DNA of 64,000 bases from Colivivens sp964452915 (GTDB lineage: Bacteria; Bacteroidota; Bacteroidia; Bacteroidales; Bacteroidaceae), in the NCBI GenBank assembly GCA_964452915.1, contig CAYVNW010000007.1, forward strand, positions 14,284-78,283. The letters run 5' to 3'. A program made the position numbers and the translations under genes. Positions 1-8,243 of this stretch are shown here, piece after piece (the first letter of the stretch is position 1; every line of letters starts with the position of its first letter). The notes under the pieces were generated by a model, which was not told the origin of the DNA, ran no database searches, and worked only from the letters and a program-made list of their open reading frames with translations.

Positions 1-583
1 ATTTGTCTTTAATGGCGCTTGCCGGATTTGATGTTGACAATCCAACAGTAAATATGTTTGCAGCCTTTCCTGCTGCAAGTCCTGTGAACGCATCTTCAAA
101 AACCACGCATTCATCTGTAGTCACTCCTAATGCCGCTGCGCCTTTCAAGTAGCAGTCTGGATTGGGTTTGGAAAACGTAAAGTCTTCTGCGGTAAGTACT
201 TTATCGAATATGGCGTTGAACTCAGGCATCCGGCGTGACACGCTTTTCATTTTTGCTTGATTGGAACTTGTCACTACTGCGCACTTGACATTATGCTGTT
301 TCAAATCGTTGAGGAAATCGCGGGCACCGGGAATAAAGGTGTAATCTATGTGTTCCTCCCAGTCATTTAGCTCTTTAGTTATAGATTCCTGTATACTTGG
401 GTTGGGAAAGTATTTTTCGAATATCTGTACAAGGGTTGTCCCCTTTATTTTATATTCTAAATCAAAGACATCCGGCCGGTATTTCCGTGCAATGCGTCCC
501 CAAAAGATAGTGTATTGCCCCTCGGTATCGAAGAGGGTGCCGTCGAGATCGAATAAGGCGGCTTTAAAATTCTTACTTGCCAT
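1..583 (-). CDS. HAD-superfamily hydrolase, beta-phosphoglucomutase-like (C-terminus beyond window)
   Basis: The reading frame starts at an ATG on the minus strand (bases 583-581) and is still open at base 1, so the C-terminus is missing. The N-terminus carries the HAD nucleophile motif FDLDGTLFDTEG (Asp of DLDGT as nucleophile). Later come VVTSSNQ (motif II serine/threonine region) and SKPNPDCYLKGAAALG with VVFEDAFTGLAAG (motif III lysine and motif IV acidic residues). This arrangement with a helical cap after motif I is that of the beta-phosphoglucomutase/phosphatase branch. Known members are cytosolic sugar-phosphate phosphatases or mutases. The substrate cannot be told from sequence. Confidence 0.85.
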   Translation of the reverse strand, partial: MASKNFKAALFDLDGTLFDTEGQYTIFWGRIARKYRPDVFDLEYKIKGTTLVQIFEKYFPNPSIQESITKELNDWEEHIDYTFIPGARDFLNDLKQHNVKCAVVTSSNQAKMKSVSRRMPEFNAIFDKVLTAEDFTFSKPNPDCYLKGAAALGVTTDECVVFEDAFTGLAAGKAANIFTVGLSTSNPASAIKDK

Positions 584-687
584 TGATATTATTTCATTTC
601 GCCTGCAAAGATAATGAATTTATGTAATATGTCAAGTCTAGTTGCCCTTGATTATTCCAGACTGTTTATGAAATCCGGCGTGATGTA

Positions 688-718
688 TTTGTTTTTTGAG
701 AATAAAGCCTTACCTTTG
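688..718 (+). promoter_or_regulatory. Bacteroidales-type promoter for the glycosylase gene
   Basis: A TTTG (688-691) is followed after exactly 19 bases by TACCTTTG (711-718), matching the Bacteroidetes primary sigma consensus (-33 TTTG, -7 TAnnTTTG). The downstream ATG lies 18 bases after the -7 box. Confidence 0.65.
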
Positions 719-735
719 TGATAAAAATATGACTT

Positions 736-1359
736 ATGATGATTGCTAAAGAATCTGATGTGGAATATCATCCGTTGCATCCGTTTTTACCTGCCAATGC
801 AAAGGTGTTGTTTATGGGCAGTTTTCCTCCTCAGAGGAAACGTTGGTCGATGGATTTCTTTTACCCGAACTTTATTAATGACCATTGGAGGATCATAGGG
901 AAGGTGTTCTATGATGATAAAGAATATTTTGTTGATGAAAAATGCAAAACGTTTAAGCTAGACAGTATAAAAACTTTTCTTTGCCAGACGGGAATCGCGT
1001 ATTATGATACTGCCATGGCCGTCAGACGTTTAAAGAATAATGCGTCAGACAAGTATCTGGAGGTTGTTATTCCAACCGATGTCCGTGCATTAGCATCAAA
1101 GCTGTCCGATTTGAGTGTGATAGTTACCACGGGCGCACTGGCAACGGAAACGTTGTCGCACGATTTGCAAATAGAAGAGATCCCCAAAGTAGGCAGTTAT
1201 ATTGAAATACATTCACTGTTCGCACATCGGATTAAGGATAAGCCCATGTATTTATATAGATTGCCGTCTTCGTCACGTGCTTATCCACTTGCGTTCGACA
1301 GAAAAGTGGATGCATACAAAATGATGTTTGTCTTAGCAGGGCTTTTGCAGGATAGATGA
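736..1359 (+). CDS. Uracil-DNA glycosylase superfamily protein
   Basis: A 207-residue cytosolic protein. Residues 28-32 (GSFPP), followed by a serine and aromatic/Asn stretch (WSMDFFYPNFINDHWRIIG), look like motif 1 of the uracil-DNA glycosylase superfamily in its Mug/hypoxanthine-glycosylase branch, where Asn contacts the base. VIVTTGALATE near residues 130-140 fits the strand before motif 2, and LPSSSRAYP near the C-terminus fits the motif 2 loop (usually HPSS or LPSTSPA). The role would be removal of deaminated bases from DNA. Substrate choice (uracil or hypoxanthine) is not decided by the sequence. The start ATG has a second in-frame ATG right after it. Confidence 0.7.
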   Translation: MMIAKESDVEYHPLHPFLPANAKVLFMGSFPPQRKRWSMDFFYPNFINDHWRIIGKVFYDDKEYFVDEKCKTFKLDSIKTFLCQTGIAYYDTAMAVRRLKNNASDKYLEVVIPTDVRALASKLSDLSVIVTTGALATETLSHDLQIEEIPKVGSYIEIHSLFAHRIKDKPMYLYRLPSSSRAYPLAFDRKVDAYKMMFVLAGLLQDR

Positions 1360-1471
1360 ATTGACCGAACGGGGGATTATGGCTTATTCGCTTCGCAGAT
1401 AAGCGACTACGTCATGGCATAGATCAAGCGAGCTTGTCTCTGCTCATCTGACTTGCACGCTTATTCGGTCA
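1360..1471. repeat. Inverted-repeat intergenic element between convergent genes
   Basis: The gap between two convergent genes is bounded by TGACCGAA (1362-1369) and its complement TTCGGTCA (1464-1471). Inside is a smaller hairpin, GCTTAT (1383-1388) pairing with ATAAGC (1399-1404). It contains the 15-mer TTCGCTTCGCAGATA (1387-1401), which recurs exactly at 62575-62589. It may serve as a bidirectional terminator or be a dispersed repeat. Confidence 0.5.
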
Positions 1472-1813
1472 CTCAATGTTATTCAGCTCTTTGTTGATTG
1501 CTTGGAGTTGGTCGCGTACAAATTTCAACCGGTCGATAATTTCAACCTTTTTGTTAGGATTCCCTTTGTCTTGCTTAATTGCTTCGCGTGCTCCGGCAAG
1601 AGTCATCCCACATTCTTTGACATAGTGGTAGACAATTCTAATGGCCTCAATGTCCTCCTTTTTATATTGTCTGATACCTCTGCCCACTTTCTGTGGGTGT
1701 ATTGTCGGAAACTCACGTTCCCAATAGCGAAGCAGCGATTCGGATACGCCAAAAAGATCTGCTACTTCGCTTATTGAGAAGTATAATTTCAAGTTTTTAT
1801 TCTTGTTCAACAT
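1469..1813 (-). CDS. MerR-family transcriptional regulator
   Basis: A 114-residue DNA-binding protein. Residues about 12-80 form the MerR winged helix-turn-helix: YFSISEVADLFGVSESLLRYWE, then the wing with GRGIRQYKKEDIEAI. The C-terminal third is a short coiled coil (KKVEIIDRLKFVRDQLQAINKEL) for dimerisation. No effector-binding domain or metal-binding cysteines follow, so it belongs to the short MerR regulators common in Bacteroidetes. It lies one base downstream of pepD on the same strand and is probably co-transcribed with it. Its target is not apparent. Confidence 0.9.
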   Translation of the reverse strand: MLNKNKNLKLYFSISEVADLFGVSESLLRYWEREFPTIHPQKVGRGIRQYKKEDIEAIRIVYHYVKECGMTLAGAREAIKQDKGNPNKKVEIIDRLKFVRDQLQAINKELNNIE

Positions 1814-1814
1814 A

Positions 1815-3278
1815 TTATGCTTTGACAGGAATATTCTTTAATATCTCTACGACATAATTGTAGGACTTTTCCACTGAAGGTATGTAGCACCGTTCATTCG
1901 GAGTGTGAGGCGAACGAAGTGTAGGGCCGATGGATGCCATATCCATCTCCGGATATTTAGGGCCAATGATGCCGCATTCGAGTCCGGCATGCACAACGAG
2001 TATCTTTGGCTTTTTACCATACATCTTTTCGTACACATCAGACATTTCTTTGACAAATGGGCTCTTTGTATTTGGCTGCCATCCGCTGTAGCCTCCCTCG
2101 AACTCCACTTTCATGCCTGCCATTGAGAAGCATGCGCGCAGTCCGTTGCATAAGTATAGCTTCATGCTGTCTTGGCTGCTTCTTGCGAGAATTTGAATGC
2201 TTGCATGTCCGTTGGCGATTTCAATGATTGCAAGATTGCTTGATGTCTCTACAATTTCAGGAATAGTAGGGATGTAACGTAATACTCCGTCGTGGGCTGC
2301 AAGTACTGCGTTTATCAGATTTTCCTGGATTTCCTCAGGGATAGCTTTTGACGGAACATCGCATGGTGTGGCAATAACTTGTATTTTATCTTTTTCAATG
2401 TCGCAATATTCATGATTGAAGGTATCGGCACACTTGTCAATCAGATCTTTAAATTCCTGCTCATGTGAATGTGGTACCAATACGACTGCTTCGCCATCGC
2501 GTGGAATAGCGTTGCGCATATTACCGCCGTGCCATCTGCACAAGCGGGCAATTCCGGTATTGACAGTGGCAAAAAGTACTCGTGCCATTAATTTGTTGGC
2601 GTTTGCTCTTCCTTCATTTATTTCAAGTCCGGAGTGTCCGCCTAACAGACCTTTTATTATAATATGGTATGCTGTGAGTCCGTTAGGGTTTACATCTGTT
2701 TCTTGGTAGTCAAGGGTGCAAATAACATCAAGTCCTCCGGCACATCCAATTGTGATCTCACCTTCGGTTTCACTGTCGATGTTCAGCAGGTATTTGCCAT
2801 GTAGAGTTTCAGGAGAGAGATCGAATGCCCCGTACATGCCTGTTTCTTCGTCTCTTGTTATGAGTACTTCAATTGGACCATGTTCGAGTGACTTATCTTC
2901 TACTATAGCCATAGCTATGGCTACACCCATTCCGTCATCGGCTCCGAGTGTTGTGTCTTTTGCGCGAAGCCAATCACCGTCAACCCATGTTTGAATCGGA
3001 TCTGTTTCGAAGTTGTGTGTACTGTCCTTTGTCTTTTGCGGAACCATATCCATGTGTGCTTGCAGAATTACGGTCTCACGGTTCTCAAACCCGGGGGTTG
3101 CGCCTGTACGCATCACCACATTGCCGGCATTGTCGATGAAGGCTTCATCACAATTTTTTTTACCAAACTCTACCAGAAACTTTGCTACAGCTTCCGTGTG
3201 TCCTGATGGACGGGGTATTTGTGTGAGTGCATGAAAGCAACGCCACACGTTCTGAGGTTTTAAGTCTAAAATTTCCAT
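1815..3278 (-). CDS. pepD: Aminoacyl-histidine dipeptidase (peptidase D, M20 family)
   Basis: A 487-residue cytosolic zinc dipeptidase that splits Xaa-His and similar dipeptides. Zinc ligands are visible: HMD (His75 and the catalytic Asp77), the bridging Asp in LGADDGMG (about 114-115), and EETG near 143-146 supplying the general-base glutamate and a ligand. A late HAGLECG gives the final part of the site. Length and start (MEILDLKPQNVW) match the family. The gene sits between a flippase-like membrane protein (11-base gap upstream) and merR, all leftward. Confidence 0.95.
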   Translation of the reverse strand: MEILDLKPQNVWRCFHALTQIPRPSGHTEAVAKFLVEFGKKNCDEAFIDNAGNVVMRTGATPGFENRETVILQAHMDMVPQKTKDSTHNFETDPIQTWVDGDWLRAKDTTLGADDGMGVAIAMAIVEDKSLEHGPIEVLITRDEETGMYGAFDLSPETLHGKYLLNIDSETEGEITIGCAGGLDVICTLDYQETDVNPNGLTAYHIIIKGLLGGHSGLEINEGRANANKLMARVLFATVNTGIARLCRWHGGNMRNAIPRDGEAVVLVPHSHEQEFKDLIDKCADTFNHEYCDIEKDKIQVIATPCDVPSKAIPEEIQENLINAVLAAHDGVLRYIPTIPEIVETSSNLAIIEIANGHASIQILARSSQDSMKLYLCNGLRACFSMAGMKVEFEGGYSGWQPNTKSPFVKEMSDVYEKMYGKKPKILVVHAGLECGIIGPKYPEMDMASIGPTLRSPHTPNERCYIPSVEKSYNYVVEILKNIPVKA

Positions 3279-3289
3279 CGCTTCATATT

Positions 3290-4306
3290 TTAATTATTAG
3301 ATATAACTTTGTTTTTATGTAGTCCACCTTTTTGCAAGAGCATTATAATAGAGTAAATACCAAGTATTGGCATTAGTGCAGTTTGTATCGCATGCACGAT
3401 GAGTACGAATGCCTCGGCATCGGTGGCACTCTTCATTCCTGCCAATAATAAGACTGTCTTTACAGCAAAATGCCATGATCCCATGCCATTGGGTGTAGGA
3501 ACGATGACTGCAAAGCTGCCAACTACGAATGCAACCAGTGCTACCATCGGACCTAAATCGCGTGTGAAATCAAAGCAGAAAAATGTAATATAGAAATGAA
3601 GGAAGTAACTCCCCCAAATTGCTATCGTATAGATGACGAACAGCCATTTGTGACGTACGTATCTGAGTGAAAATATTCCTGCTTTCAAATCAGACATGAT
3701 TTTGTGGATTTTGGTGAATAGGCTGAAATGCCGTATAAGCAGCCAAAACAAGGCTATGACAATTACTGCGCATATGGCTACAATAATGTAACCTGCAGTA
3801 GTAATGTCATTAACAATGGTGTTGAAATTCGTGCCGGTCTCGTTGAAAAAACGTTGGAACATACTGATTTGTAGAACAAAAACTATGATAGCCAGTAAAA
3901 GCAGTAGTAAAGAATCAATGATCCGTTCGGTTACTACGGTCCCGAGGGATTTCGAGAATGATGTGCCATCGTATTTTGTCAAGATTCCACAACGCACAAC
4001 TTCGCCCGACCTTGGTATGATTAAGCTGGTGGTATATGATATGAATATTGCATGAACGCAATCCATCGTACTTGGATACTCGCCAAGCGGAGCAAGTACA
4101 AGTTTCCAACGAAGTCCACGAAATACTTGTGCTGTAATGCCGAAAATTAGTGAAAATGCCATCCACCACCAGTTGGTGCCATGCATTAGTGTATATGCAA
4201 CTCGGTTAAAGTCGAATCCCCTATACATCCAATATAGAATACCAACACCAAGTGCGATAGGCAACAAAATGTTCAGTATATTTTTTGTAATATTCTTTGA
4301 ATTCAA
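3290..4306 (-). CDS. Lysylphosphatidylglycerol synthase-type transmembrane protein (flippase-like, UPF0104)
   Basis: An integral membrane protein of about 340 residues with roughly eight hydrophobic segments, typical of the LPG_synthase_TM family (signatures GLRWKLVLAP, IPRSGEVVRCGIL, VPTPNGMGSWHFAVKT). The family includes putative lipid flippases; this protein lacks the C-terminal synthetase domain of MprF. There is no suitable ATG before the first membrane segment except one deep inside ksgA. I therefore chose a TTG at 4306, giving an N-terminus (NSKNITKNILNILLP) like other members. A TTG at 4339 is the alternative. The latter lies almost on the predicted transcription start. Confidence 0.75.
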   Translation of the reverse strand: MNSKNITKNILNILLPIALGVGILYWMYRGFDFNRVAYTLMHGTNWWWMAFSLIFGITAQVFRGLRWKLVLAPLGEYPSTMDCVHAIFISYTTSLIIPRSGEVVRCGILTKYDGTSFSKSLGTVVTERIIDSLLLLLLAIIVFVLQISMFQRFFNETGTNFNTIVNDITTAGYIIVAICAVIVIALFWLLIRHFSLFTKIHKIMSDLKAGIFSLRYVRHKWLFVIYTIAIWGSYFLHFYITFFCFDFTRDLGPMVALVAFVVGSFAVIVPTPNGMGSWHFAVKTVLLLAGMKSATDAEAFVLIVHAIQTALMPILGIYSIIMLLQKGGLHKNKVISNN

Positions 4307-4327
4307 TGCGGAATGATTTTTTTTACT

Positions 4328-4373
4328 TACCTTTGTCAATGCAAATTTATGAAATAAAAGTGAATAACAGCAA
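4328..4373. promoter_or_regulatory. Divergent promoter region between ksgA and the flippase-like gene
   Basis: On the plus strand TACCTTTG occupies 4328-4335, 41 bases before ksgA, but without a well-spaced -33 box. On the minus strand TAAATTTG occupies 4349-4342, with a TTG at 4373-4371 and a spacer of 21 bases. The two candidate -7 boxes lie 6 bases apart, back to back. Confidence 0.45.
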
Positions 4374-4376
4374 GTA

Positions 4377-5168
4377 ATGAGCGAAGAAATTTCAAAAGTA
4401 ACGCCAAAGAAGTTTTTAGGGCAACATTTCCTAATGGATATGAACATTGCAAAACGCATTGCTGATACAGTAGACGAGTGCCCTGATACCCCTATTCTTG
4501 AAGTCGGACCCGGCATGGGGGTACTTACACAGTTTCTTATGAAAAAGGGAAGGAAATTGAAGGTTGTGGAGATTGACCGTGAATCTGTCGCCTACCTTAA
4601 AGCGAATTTCTCTGAACTTTCAGATGCTGTCATTGAGGCAGACTTCTTGAAAATGGACTTAAATGCAGCCTTTCAAGGAGAGCCGTTTGTACTGACAGGT
4701 AATTATCCTTACAATATCTCGAGCCAGATCTTTTTTAAGATGTTGGAAAACAAATGCCTTATTCCTTGTTGCACCGGAATGATTCAGAAAGAAGTTGCTG
4801 AACGAATGGCTGCGGGACCAGGGAGCAAAACGTATGGCGTATTAAGTGTGTTTGTTCAAGCATGGTATAATGTGGAATATTTGTTTACGGTCGATTCCAG
4901 CGTGTTCAACCCACCTCCTAAGGTTAAGAGTGCAGTTATACGACTTATAAGAAATGACAGGCAGACCTTAGGGTGTGATGAGCAATTGTTCCGTCGTATA
5001 GTAAAGACCGTGTTTACTATGCGCCGTAAAATGATACGTAATGGGTTGCGGCAGATATTAGATAGAGAATCTCCATTATTTGCTGATGAGATGCTTAACA
5101 AACGGCCGGAGCAATTGTCTGTGCAGGAATTTATAGAACTTACGAATCGGGTCAGTTCTTATTTGTAA
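4377..5168 (+). CDS. ksgA: 16S rRNA (adenine1518/1519-N6) dimethyltransferase
   Basis: A 263-residue SAM-dependent enzyme that dimethylates two adjacent adenines in the 3' hairpin of 16S rRNA during 30S maturation. Visible are the N-terminal LGQHFL (14-19), SAM motif I ILEVGPGMG (40-48), and the catalytic GNYPYNISS (NLPY-type motif, here NYPY). The end of the catalytic domain has FNPPPKVKSAV. Length is normal. The 3' end overlaps the convergent small gene at 5152-5400 by 17 bases. Confidence 0.97.
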   Translation: MSEEISKVTPKKFLGQHFLMDMNIAKRIADTVDECPDTPILEVGPGMGVLTQFLMKKGRKLKVVEIDRESVAYLKANFSELSDAVIEADFLKMDLNAAFQGEPFVLTGNYPYNISSQIFFKMLENKCLIPCCTGMIQKEVAERMAAGPGSKTYGVLSVFVQAWYNVEYLFTVDSSVFNPPPKVKSAVIRLIRNDRQTLGCDEQLFRRIVKTVFTMRRKMIRNGLRQILDRESPLFADEMLNKRPEQLSVQEFIELTNRVSSYL

Positions 5169-5400
5169 GTCCTTGCTTTATGAGTTCTTCCCTTGCAATG
5201 AACAATTTGTGGATCATCCCGGCAAAAGCAGGATTGCCAATTTGTGATTTCGCTTGTAGAATAATGCTGTCGATGGTTCTCTTAGCATTCAGGAATTTCT
5301 GGCCGTGCCCAATGTCGAGCGGACCTTCGTAGGCTATGTCTTTAAACCATTCAAACAGTTCCGTGACTTCTTCTGTCGTATATATTTTCTTGAATTCCAT
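5152..5400 (-). CDS. Small conserved protein of unknown function
   Basis: An 82-residue soluble protein with no signal peptide or membrane segment, mostly helical in character (FKKIYTTEEVTELFEWFKD, then AKRTIDSIILQAKSQIG). I do not recognise a named function, although proteins like this occur beside lpxB or ksgA in Bacteroidetes. It is the last gene of a leftward surE-lpxB run, 23 bases after lpxB, so it is probably co-transcribed. Its tail overlaps ksgA convergently. Confidence 0.75.
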   Translation of the reverse strand: MEFKKIYTTEEVTELFEWFKDIAYEGPLDIGHGQKFLNAKRTIDSIILQAKSQIGNPAFAGMIHKLFIAREELIKQGLTNKN

Positions 5401-5423
5401 TGTTATATATAAGTCTTTAGTTA

Positions 5424-6572
5424 TTATTTTGTTTCTGTCAGTTTTCTGACAATCAAGTATGCCGCTCTTTCCGAAGCGCCTTTGTCACCTAAAATCTTCA
5501 GGATCTTTCCGTATTCCCGGATCATTTCTGACCGACGGTTCCCTCCTTTTATGATAGAATCAAGTTCTGATTGGAGATTTTTGGCGTTCATTTGGTCTGC
5601 AACCAATTCGGTGACTATCTCTTGCCCTGCTATAAGGTTCACCAAAGAGATGTACTTCACCTTTAGAATTAACTTCCGTAATAATGAAACTAATTTGCCG
5701 CATGCCGTGTAATAACATACAACTTGCGGCACTTTGAATATTGCTGTTTCGAGCGTGGCGGTGCCTGACGTTACCATGGCTGCTTCTGCCTGTTGCAACA
5801 GACGGTAAGTACTATCAAAAACAATACTGATATTCTTTGACGTTGTCAAGAACTTGTCATAATACTCTTTTCCGATACTTGACACTCCTGCTATAACGAA
5901 CTGGTATTCCTTATATTTCGGGACTACCGCAAGCATTATGCGGAGGTTGTCTTTAATCTCTTGACGGCGGCTTCCCGCCAGTATCGCTATGATAGGTTTG
6001 TCGGGCAAATCGAATGAATGTATGAAATGGCCGAACGATTCATTCCCATAGGCCGACTCCTTAAATGACGACACTGCGTCTATACAAGGATTGCCAACGT
6101 AATTGATGGTGTAGTTGTATTTCTTGTAAAAGTCTATTTCGAAAGGGAGAATGGAAAAGAGCTCGTCAATGTCCCTGCGGATGTTTTTTATCCTGTATTC
6201 TTTCCATGCCCATATTTTGGGCGAAATATAATAGTATATAGGTATGTGAGTATGTCGTTTTATATACTTTGCAATATCAAGGTTAAATCCTGGGTAATCA
6301 ATAAGGATAAGTACGTCTGGATGCCATGTGATGATGTCTGCCTTGCATCGTCTCATATTCGACAGAATTGTCCTAAGATGAGTAAGTACGGGAATAAATC
6401 CCATGTAGGCAAGTTCTTTGTATGACTTAACAAGCGTTCCTCCCACTTTACTCATTAAGTCTCCTCCGTAGAATCTGAACTCTGCCTTAGGATCCTCTGT
6501 CTTTAATGCTTTCATCAGGTTTGACGCATGCAGATCTCCTGATGCCTCGCCTGCTATTAAATAGTATTTCAT
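5424..6572 (-). CDS. lpxB: Lipid-A-disaccharide synthase
   Basis: A 382-residue peripheral membrane glycosyltransferase (GT19) that joins UDP-2,3-diacylglucosamine and lipid X into the lipid A disaccharide. The N-terminal GEASGDLHA (8-16) is diagnostic. Also present are YGGDLMSKVGG, LIDYPGFNLD and YYISPKIWAWKEYRI in the acceptor half. The nucleotide-binding half shows LAGSRRQEI and MVTSGTATLETA. One base separates it from surE upstream. It supports a Gram-negative host with lipid A. Confidence 0.96.
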   Translation of the reverse strand: MKYYLIAGEASGDLHASNLMKALKTEDPKAEFRFYGGDLMSKVGGTLVKSYKELAYMGFIPVLTHLRTILSNMRRCKADIITWHPDVLILIDYPGFNLDIAKYIKRHTHIPIYYYISPKIWAWKEYRIKNIRRDIDELFSILPFEIDFYKKYNYTINYVGNPCIDAVSSFKESAYGNESFGHFIHSFDLPDKPIIAILAGSRRQEIKDNLRIMLAVVPKYKEYQFVIAGVSSIGKEYYDKFLTTSKNISIVFDSTYRLLQQAEAAMVTSGTATLETAIFKVPQVVCYYTACGKLVSLLRKLILKVKYISLVNLIAGQEIVTELVADQMNAKNLQSELDSIIKGGNRRSEMIREYGKILKILGDKGASERAAYLIVRKLTETK

Positions 6573-6573
6573 G

Positions 6574-7347
6574 TTACTCCAAACGTTTTTTTAAGGCTTC
6601 GTATGCCTCGTAAGCCGTAATGTCGATCTTTGTCGGTGTAACTGTGACATATCCTTTACTGAGATACACATGGTCGGTCTCGTCATTAACGGAATCGGTG
6701 CTTTCGAATTCGCCTATAAGCCAATAATAGTCTAAACCACGTGGACTTGTCCTTTTGTTCCATTCGTTTTTCCATATCCCGTTTCCCATAGCACATACCT
6801 TTATTCCTTTGTAGCTTGTAATATCAGGGGCGTTGACATTGAGGCATACTCCTTTGGGCAGTCCGTCCGTAAGTACTGAATCAATGATTTTTTCTATATA
6901 TGGTCTCATTGGCGTGAAATTGGCGTTTGCGTTGTGTGCGCAATACGAAAAACCGATTGACGGAATGCCTTTCATACATCCTTCAATGACGATACCCATA
7001 GTGCCGGAATAGTGTACATTGACGGCTGAATTATCTCCATGGTTGATACCGCCTAAAATAAGATCGGGTGTTTGCCGGCATATGTTGGCAATCCCCATTT
7101 TAATACAGTCGCCGGGTGTCCCACTACATGAGAATATTTGCAATCCTTGATCTTGCTTTATAAGTTTTGTAGTAATTATATTGTTGAATGTAACCGACAA
7201 TGATGCTCCTGAACGAGGACCATCGGGCGCGACTACGATTACGTCTCCATATTTTCTTGCAATTTCAGCCAAAGTATTTATACCTTTGGCTTCATACCCG
7301 TCATCGTTAGATATTAGGATGAGTGGACGTCGGTTCTTTGAATTCAT
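6574..7347 (-). CDS. surE: 5'/3'-nucleotidase SurE
   Basis: A 257-residue metal-dependent nucleoside-monophosphatase. The start at 7347 gives MNSKNRRPLILISNDDGYEA. The DD pair (residues 15-16) and Asn/Ser of SGASLS and GGINHGDN form the metal site of the SurE fold. A longer in-frame version would start at 7428 but would run through the predicted promoter box, so the shorter start is preferred. It heads the surE-lpxB-small protein unit. Confidence 0.95.
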   Translation of the reverse strand: MNSKNRRPLILISNDDGYEAKGINTLAEIARKYGDVIVVAPDGPRSGASLSVTFNNIITTKLIKQDQGLQIFSCSGTPGDCIKMGIANICRQTPDLILGGINHGDNSAVNVHYSGTMGIVIEGCMKGIPSIGFSYCAHNANANFTPMRPYIEKIIDSVLTDGLPKGVCLNVNAPDITSYKGIKVCAMGNGIWKNEWNKRTSPRGLDYYWLIGEFESTDSVNDETDHVYLSKGYVTVTPTKIDITAYEAYEALKKRLE

Positions 7348-7372
7348 AATATGTTTATTCCCTTTTGATTTG

Positions 7373-7405
7373 CAAATGTAGTTATAATATTTGACTTTGA
7401 TGCAA
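7373..7405 (-). promoter_or_regulatory. Probable surE promoter
   Basis: The minus strand reads TACATTTG at 7380-7373, with a TTG at 7405-7403 (22-base spacer, slightly long). It lies 25 bases upstream of the chosen surE start and supports that start. Confidence 0.45.
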
Positions 7406-7420
7406 CATGTAGAAAATAAA

Positions 7421-7451
7421 AGCGTCAACTATGCGATGTGCTGTTGACGCT
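7421..7451 (-). terminator. Terminator of tRNA-Gln
   Basis: AGCGTCAAC (7421-7429) and GTTGACGCT (7443-7451) form a perfect 9-bp stem with a 13-base loop. On the minus strand it is followed by TTTTATTTTC, so it is an intrinsic terminator immediately after the tRNA. Confidence 0.8.
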
Positions 7452-7454
7452 AAG

Positions 7455-7526
7455 TTGGGATATCGGGACTCGAACCCAAAATAACAGGACCAGAATCTGT
7501 TGTGTTGCCAATTACACCATATCCCA
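7455..7526 (-). tRNA. tRNA-Gln (anticodon CTG)
   Basis: The minus strand folds as a tRNA. The acceptor stem is TGGGATA/TATCCCA, the D stem GTGT/ACAC, the anticodon loop TTCTGGT with anticodon CTG, and the T arm TTGGG-TTCGAGT-CCCGA, with discriminator A. CCA is not encoded. Pair 31-39 in the anticodon stem is an A-C mismatch, the only irregularity. The gene has its own promoter (7574-7604) and terminator (7421-7451). Confidence 0.93.
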
Positions 7527-7573
7527 ATGACTGCCTGCTATGGTTAAGACATGTCTTTCTCCATTTGCAGGTG

Positions 7574-7604
7574 CAAAGTTAGGTGATTTTGTTGAACTGA
7601 CAAA
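7574..7604 (-). promoter_or_regulatory. Promoter of tRNA-Gln
   Basis: The minus strand shows TAACTTTG at 7581-7574 and TTTTG/TTG at about 7604-7601 with a 19-base spacer. This is the consensus Bacteroidetes layout, about 48 bases upstream of the mature tRNA 5' end. Confidence 0.65.
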
Positions 7605-7820
7605 ATTATATTTGAAAAAAATATGTTTTCCTGCTTTTTGCCTGTGTGCTTAACACGTTTTTTATAGTGTCGTGCCTACTGGGCTTAGCTGATAGAACTA
7701 CGAAATGTCATTTACTTTATGCATGTGTTATGAAATACTACATATGTACACCATTTTGGCAGTGTTTGCAGTACATAAAAACATAATGAGAAACAATAGA
7801 ATAAAATAAATCTGAATTTA

Positions 7821-7852
7821 TTTTGCATTTCGATTTGTTTGCATTAACTTTG
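7821..7852 (+). promoter_or_regulatory. Promoter of the rsfS-ftsH-cdsA operon
   Basis: TTTTG (7821-7825), 19 bases, then TAACTTTG (7845-7852), 22 bases before the rsfS ATG. The region from 7605 to 7820 holds nothing else I can identify. Confidence 0.65.
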
Positions 7853-7874
7853 TCGAAAATTTGTTTATTAAATA

Positions 7875-8234
7875 ATGAAGAGACTGACAAGGGACTTGAA
7901 GGCGGTTGTTGATGGCATCCAAGACAAGAAGGGGCAGAACATCAGGGTCGTTGATTTGAAAAGAATAGAAGATACAATCTGTGATTATTTGGTTATTTGC
8001 GAAGGCAATACACCGACGCAGGTATCGGCAATAGCAAGATCGGTGGGTGACTGTCTGAGAGAAAAAAGAGGGCTGCGCCCGTTAACGGTGGATGGTCAAA
8101 ACAACAATTTGTGGATTGCGATGGATTATGCGGATATAATAGTTCACGTATTTGTTCCCGAATACAGGCATTTCTATGATTTAGACAATCTGTGGGAAGA
8201 TGCTGATTTTACAGATATTCCAAATTTAGATTGA
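7875..8234 (+). CDS. rsfS: Ribosome silencing factor RsfS
   Basis: A 119-residue protein of the RsfS/Iojap family, which binds ribosomal protein uL14 and blocks subunit joining when nutrients are short. Family features are the DYLVICEGNTPTQVSAIA stretch and the closing DYADIIVHVFVPEYRHFYDLDNLW. Length is typical. It starts a rightward run with ftsH (9-base gap), cdsA and a DUF349 gene. Confidence 0.96.
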   Translation: MKRLTRDLKAVVDGIQDKKGQNIRVVDLKRIEDTICDYLVICEGNTPTQVSAIARSVGDCLREKRGLRPLTVDGQNNNLWIAMDYADIIVHVFVPEYRHFYDLDNLWEDADFTDIPNLD

Positions 8235-8243
8235 TTTTAATAT